A stretch of 8,353 nt of DNA from an uncultured Clostridia bacterium. GTDB lineage: Bacteria; Bacillota; Clostridia; Christensenellales; CAG-917. Where the stretch lies: NCBI GenBank assembly GCA_946056785.1, contig CAMGKS010000049.1, forward strand, positions 1 through 8,353, in the 5' to 3' direction. The translations under genes were made by a program, and so were the position numbers. The notes under the pieces are model-generated. The model was not told where the DNA came from, did not search any database, and saw only the letters and a program-made list of their open reading frames with translations. Of this stretch, positions 6,387 to 8,353 are shown piece after piece (the first letter of the stretch is position 1; each line of letters opens with the position of its first letter).

Positions 6387-6634
6387 AATTTAAAAATGAA
6401 ATAAAACAAACGGCTGTTTACGCACAATCAAAGAAGGCATTTCTAAATCGGCTTTATAGTTTCTCCGCCTCTTGAATTCGTTAAATTGAATTTTGTTGTC
6501 GGTTTTAAATTTGTGCATAAATCAGTTAAATAGTAATCGGCTAATCTGTCGTTTGCAAATTTTTATCATTATAAATCATTATAAAAACTATCAAAGAGCG
6601 TTTGTAAACTCAAAATAAATTTAATCTAAACTTT

Positions 6635-6659
6635 AAAAACCGCTTTACGGCGGTTTTTT
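6635..6659 (+). terminator. Intrinsic terminator downstream of the protease
   Basis: AAAAACCGC (6635-6643) pairs with GCGGTTTTT (6650-6658) across a 6-nt loop, followed by more T. The GC-rich core with flanking A and T runs makes it usable in both directions. It is placed to end protease transcription after a 3' untranslated region of about 250 nt, and insulates the next gene. Confidence 0.8.
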
Positions 6660-6795
6660 AATTTGATTTTTTGATTAAAAAACAAAATTACGCCGACGGC
6701 AAACGTAAATTGCCGCATTTAAACGTGCTTTTAAATTCCTTAAAATGGAAAACGGTTTCTTCCCTAACTTTTCAATTTATTCACAAGTTATATAT

Positions 6796-6801
6796 AGGAG
6801 G
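6796..6801 (+). promoter_or_regulatory. Shine-Dalgarno site deciding the start of the 42-aa gene
   Basis: AGGAGG lies 6 nt before the ATG at 6808-6810, which is ideal spacing. The upstream in-frame ATG at 6745 has no SD, so the shorter 42-aa product is preferred. Confidence 0.85.
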
Positions 6802-6807
6802 AATAAA

Positions 6808-6936
6808 ATGAAAAACAAATTACTCTTAGGCGTGGCAGTCGGAGCGGTTGCAACCGGTTACCTCGTTTATAAAAATCAAATCGCCGAACGCGGTGAAAAG
6901 AAATTGTTAAGAAAAATCGAAAACTTGTTTAAATAA
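6808..6936 (+). CDS. Small single-pass membrane protein, 42 aa, unknown function
   Basis: I do not recognise this protein. It begins MKNKLLLGVAVGAVATGYL, with one hydrophobic helix (about residues 5-21) rich in small residues: G8-xxx-G12 and A13-xxx-G17 spacing, which often supports helix-helix packing. After the helix comes a short, strongly basic amphipathic segment (22-42: two Glu-Lys/Arg clusters, ending ENLFK). By the positive-inside rule the long basic C-terminal part is probably cytoplasmic. It is a genuine gene candidate because it has a perfect SD at ideal spacing, and hairpin terminators flank it on both sides (6635-6658 and 6996-7014), making it a stand-alone unit. The general look is like small YtxH-type membrane proteins, but it is too short to assign to a family. 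No partner is evident. Confidence 0.75.
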   Translation: MKNKLLLGVAVGAVATGYLVYKNQIAERGEKKLLRKIENLFK

Positions 6937-6995
6937 GCGTCTCGGACTTTTCCGTCATAGCACTTAAACTTAAAAATTCGAAAACTTAAATAAAA

Positions 6996-7019
6996 AGCAA
7001 GGTTTTGCCTTGCTCTTTT
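6996..7019. terminator. Bidirectional hairpin terminator between convergent genes
   Basis: AGCAAGG (6996-7002) pairs with CCTTGCT (7008-7014) over a 5-nt loop. On the plus strand it is followed by CTTTTATTT. On the minus strand the stem is followed directly by TTTTATTT. It should end the small membrane-protein transcript about 60 nt after its stop and stop kinase transcription coming the other way. Confidence 0.85.
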
Positions 7020-7090
7020 ATTTGCTCCGACATAATTTCACGTCGGTTTGAAACGAAATTTAAATGTGATTTAAAATCAGAATCGTCGCC

Positions 7091-7215
7091 GCAAAACATA
7101 ATCGTTTTAATATGCCATATCGTTTAAAAAATCGTTATATCTGTCTACGAATTAAAATTTAACAAGAACGTTAAATCGCTTCGATAACCCGCCGAAGCAA
7201 AACATAATCGTTTTA
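7091..7215. repeat. 19-nt perfect direct repeat, copies 106 nt apart
   Basis: GCAAAACATAATCGTTTTA occurs exactly at 7091-7109 and 7197-7215, each preceded by a CGCCG word. A 19-nt exact match inside 400 bp is unlikely to be chance even in AT-rich DNA, so it probably reflects a local duplication or repeated binding sites. Confidence 0.75.
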
Positions 7216-7225
7216 GCGATATAAC

Positions 7226-7261
7226 TATAACGTTTAAATTATCTATATCGTTTAAATTATC
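7226..7261. repeat. Tandem 18-bp duplication A
   Basis: TATAACGTTTAAATTATC (7226-7243) is followed directly by TATATCGTTTAAATTATC (7244-7261), with 17 of 18 bases identical. It lies about 80 bp past the kinase stop codon. Confidence 0.85.
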
Positions 7262-7279
7262 GTAATATTTGCTATCACT

Positions 7280-7315
7280 TTAAAATCATAACATAAATTA
7301 AAATCATAACCTAAA
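7280..7315. repeat. Tandem 18-bp duplication B
   Basis: TTAAAATCATAACATAAA (7280-7297) is followed directly by TTAAAATCATAACCTAAA (7298-7315), 17 of 18 identical. Its unit length equals that of duplication A, 18 bp away, but its sequence is different. Confidence 0.85.
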
Positions 7316-7341
7316 CCGTCAATAATCTAAACAGTTAAATC

Positions 7342-8193
7342 TTAAACAATGATATAAATCTTGCTCGGCGATTCGTCGATTTTAACGACAAATTCTTCGC
7401 CGGCATAAAATTTTTCTCCGTCCAAACAAATAGGATAATTTTTATCGCATTTTACAGATACCCGTTCGGCGGCTTTAAAAATCATATTCTTACTCTTATA
7501 TTCTTTTCTGAAACCGATAAAAAACGCTCTGAAAAGCGGGAAGAAAATTTTGAATTTTTTAAAAGGTCCCTTAGGAGTTTTTATGGTAAGCAAATGAAAT
7601 TTTCCGTCGTTAAACCTATAAAGGTGGTTAAAATTGAAGCTGAAACATCTGCGTGAATCGAGACACATAATAAGAGAATAAACTCCTTCGTCGACTACGC
7701 CGTCTGCGTCAATCGTCGCTTTCATATTGTAAACTTTATACTCTTTCAACACTCTTAACACGTAAGCAAAAAATTTAAGTTTGCGTTTTGACTTGTTAGT
7801 CGTAGAATACCCTATCGGCGTAAACGACCCCGTCGCCGCCACGTAAACAAACTGTCTTGAACCTATATAGCCCGTTTCTTTGACAACGCCTGTTCCCTCT
7901 TTTTTAATATGCTTTGCTACTTCGTTCAACGTTCCGTACGGAAAATAGAATACGTCGATTTTATATTCGCGTGCTTTATTTAAAGCGTTACTCAAAGTTC
8001 CGTCGCCGCCGCATACTGCAACGGCGTCGCAATTATCAAGTTCAAACGTATCGTCTTGCCCTGCAAGATTTATGGTTTCAGTCACTTCGAATTTTTCGTT
8101 TAACTTGTTTTCAAGTTTTTTTAAAATTTTATCGAAATAGGCTTTACCGCCGTTTCCGCTCATTCTGTTTATAATGATTTTTAATTTCCTCAT
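7342..8193 (-). CDS. Diacylglycerol/lipid kinase family protein (DAGK catalytic domain)
   Basis: Proteins of this family (DgkB, YegS, BmrU) phosphorylate a lipid hydroxyl, typically diacylglycerol, using ATP at the inner face of the membrane. DgkB recycles diacylglycerol left by lipoteichoic-acid synthesis. The protein is 283 aa, normal length. Seen: N-terminal INRMSGNGGK (8-17), nucleotide-binding loop CGGDGTLSNALN (61-72), PYGTLNEVAKHI (85-96), VAATGSFTPIGY (118-129), and LDGE (257-260), where the Asp of the late DG motif is the expected catalytic base. A very basic, aromatic stretch (208-236, KKFKIFFPLFRAFFIGFRK region) could touch acidic lipids. The second motif reads GTLNE where most relatives have GTxND, a conservative change. 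Its substrate is not decided by the sequence. It starts at ATG 8191-8193 with no SD and an extended -10 promoter almost touching it. It converges on the small membrane-protein gene. Confidence 0.9.
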   Translation of the reverse strand: MRKLKIIINRMSGNGGKAYFDKILKKLENKLNEKFEVTETINLAGQDDTFELDNCDAVAVCGGDGTLSNALNKAREYKIDVFYFPYGTLNEVAKHIKKEGTGVVKETGYIGSRQFVYVAATGSFTPIGYSTTNKSKRKLKFFAYVLRVLKEYKVYNMKATIDADGVVDEGVYSLIMCLDSRRCFSFNFNHLYRFNDGKFHLLTIKTPKGPFKKFKIFFPLFRAFFIGFRKEYKSKNMIFKAAERVSVKCDKNYPICLDGEKFYAGEEFVVKIDESPSKIYIIV

Positions 8194-8203
8194 ACTTATA
8201 GAT

Positions 8204-8231
8204 ATTTTACCATACCAAAAAATTATGTCTA
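8204..8231 (-). promoter_or_regulatory. Lipid-kinase promoter with extended -10 and a 4-nt predicted leader
   Basis: The minus strand shows TAGACA (8226-8231, 5/6 to the -35 consensus), a 16-bp spacer, and TGG-TAAAAT (extended -10; hexamer 8204-8209). Standard spacing places +1 on an A at 8197, only 4 nt before the ATG. No SD occurs in the 20 bases before the start. The architecture is the same as for fhs. The start-site position is inferred. Confidence 0.65.
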
Positions 8232-8278
8232 CAAAATTATCGTCGTTTTCTTATTTTATTTAAGTTTTGAAGATATTT

Positions 8279-8353
8279 TTACATCGAAAATTTAAATCCT
8301 TCGGCGATAGCGTTTAATACGACAAGAACGGTTAACATAATTTTAACGCTAAT
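8279..8353 (-). CDS. Probable 3' end of an off-window gene (hydrophobic C-terminus)
   Basis: A minus-strand frame is open from the right edge for 24 codons to the TAA at 8279-8281; the other two minus frames stop quickly. The readable part, KIMLTVLVVLNAIAEGFKF, is a hydrophobic helix followed by a short amphipathic end, as in the last membrane segment of a transporter or other membrane protein. Codon use is like that of the neighbouring genes. The gap to the lipid kinase is 85 bp, which contains the kinase's own promoter. I cannot name the family from this fragment, and chance openness of 24 codons cannot be excluded. Confidence 0.45.
   Translation of the reverse strand: MSVKIMLTVLVVLNAIAEGFKFSM

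Larger units (their letters stand above)
6387..6807. other. 421-bp spacer between the protease and the small membrane protein gene
   Basis: I recognise no gene or RNA family here. It contains a perfect tandem 10-mer ATCATTATAA (6565-6574 and 6575-6584), the hairpin terminator at 6635-6658 and the SD of the next gene. A frame beginning with ATG at 6745 runs in frame into the small gene but has no SD, so I treat it as untranslated leader. No convincing promoter for the small gene was found; TAAAAT at 6741-6746 with TTTAAA 17 bp upstream is only a weak possibility. Confidence 0.5.
6937..7341. other. Repeat-rich convergent spacer, 405 bp
   Basis: No gene is visible between the small plus-strand gene and the convergent lipid kinase. 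After the shared terminator (6996-7019) the DNA is very AT-rich and built from recurrent pieces: ATCGTTTWA-like words at 7101, 7119, 7207, 7229 and 7247, a 19-nt direct repeat, and two tandem 18-bp duplications. It would be transcribed as the 3' untranslated part of the kinase mRNA if that runs to the shared terminator. Confidence 0.6.

Noticed and set aside
6745..6807. Longer 63-aa version of the small membrane protein, starting at ATG 6745
   Set aside because: No SD precedes it and the extra 21 residues do not resemble a signal. The perfect AGGAGG sits just before the internal ATG at 6808.
7080..7320. CRISPR array or attachment site in the repeat-rich spacer
   Set aside because: The repeats are 18-19 bp with only two copies each, contiguous or irregularly spaced, with no unique spacers of regular length and no cas, integrase or tRNA nearby.

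Overview
The window looks like chromosomal DNA of a low-GC, probably anaerobic Bacillota (Clostridia-like) organism. Supporting signs are AT-rich intergenic DNA, strong Shine-Dalgarno (SD) sites of the AGGAGG type on some genes, a clostridial-type DegV protein, formate-tetrahydrofolate ligase, and an ApbE / NusG-domain-II / Gx-transporter gene trio. No tRNA, rRNA, CRISPR array, phage gene, transposase or defence system is visible. The species cannot be read from the sequence.

Layout from left to right. Positions 1-227 hold no complete gene but contain two imperfect copies of a 34-nt repeat. Positions 228-3179 are a minus-strand operon transcribed in the order degV-family gene, apbE lipoprotein (12-bp gap), NusG-domain-II protein (about 80-bp gap), Gx transporter family protein (4-nt ATGA overlap). 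The last three resemble the accessory part of Gram-positive flavin-based electron-transfer loci. ApbE attaches FMN to extracytoplasmic redox proteins, and the two small membrane proteins commonly travel with it. No flavinylated acceptor is in view. After a 304-bp spacer comes fhs (3484-5130, minus), the C1-folate entry enzyme.

fhs is divergent from a membrane-anchored trypsin-like (HtrA-type, PDZ-less) serine protease (5358-6386, plus). A hairpin terminator lies about 250 bp beyond the protease. Next comes a 42-aa single-pass membrane protein gene (6808-6936, plus) with a textbook SD, followed by a second hairpin that works on both strands and probably also ends the convergent lipid-kinase gene. 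The 7020-7341 spacer is unusually repeat-rich, with two different tandem 18-bp duplications and a 19-nt direct repeat. A diacylglycerol-kinase-family gene (7342-8193, minus) follows. The right edge carries what is probably the 3' end of another minus-strand gene with a hydrophobic C-terminus.

Nothing here is clearly a new multi-gene system. The best leads are these: (i) fhs and the lipid kinase both appear to be (nearly) leaderless, with extended -10 promoters placing the start site at or 4 nt before the ATG and no SD; (ii) the 18-bp-period repeats; (iii) the DegV-headed ApbE/NusG-II/Gx operon, whose Gx protein has an unusual charged C-terminal tail. Promoter, terminator and start-site statements are read by eye and not computed.
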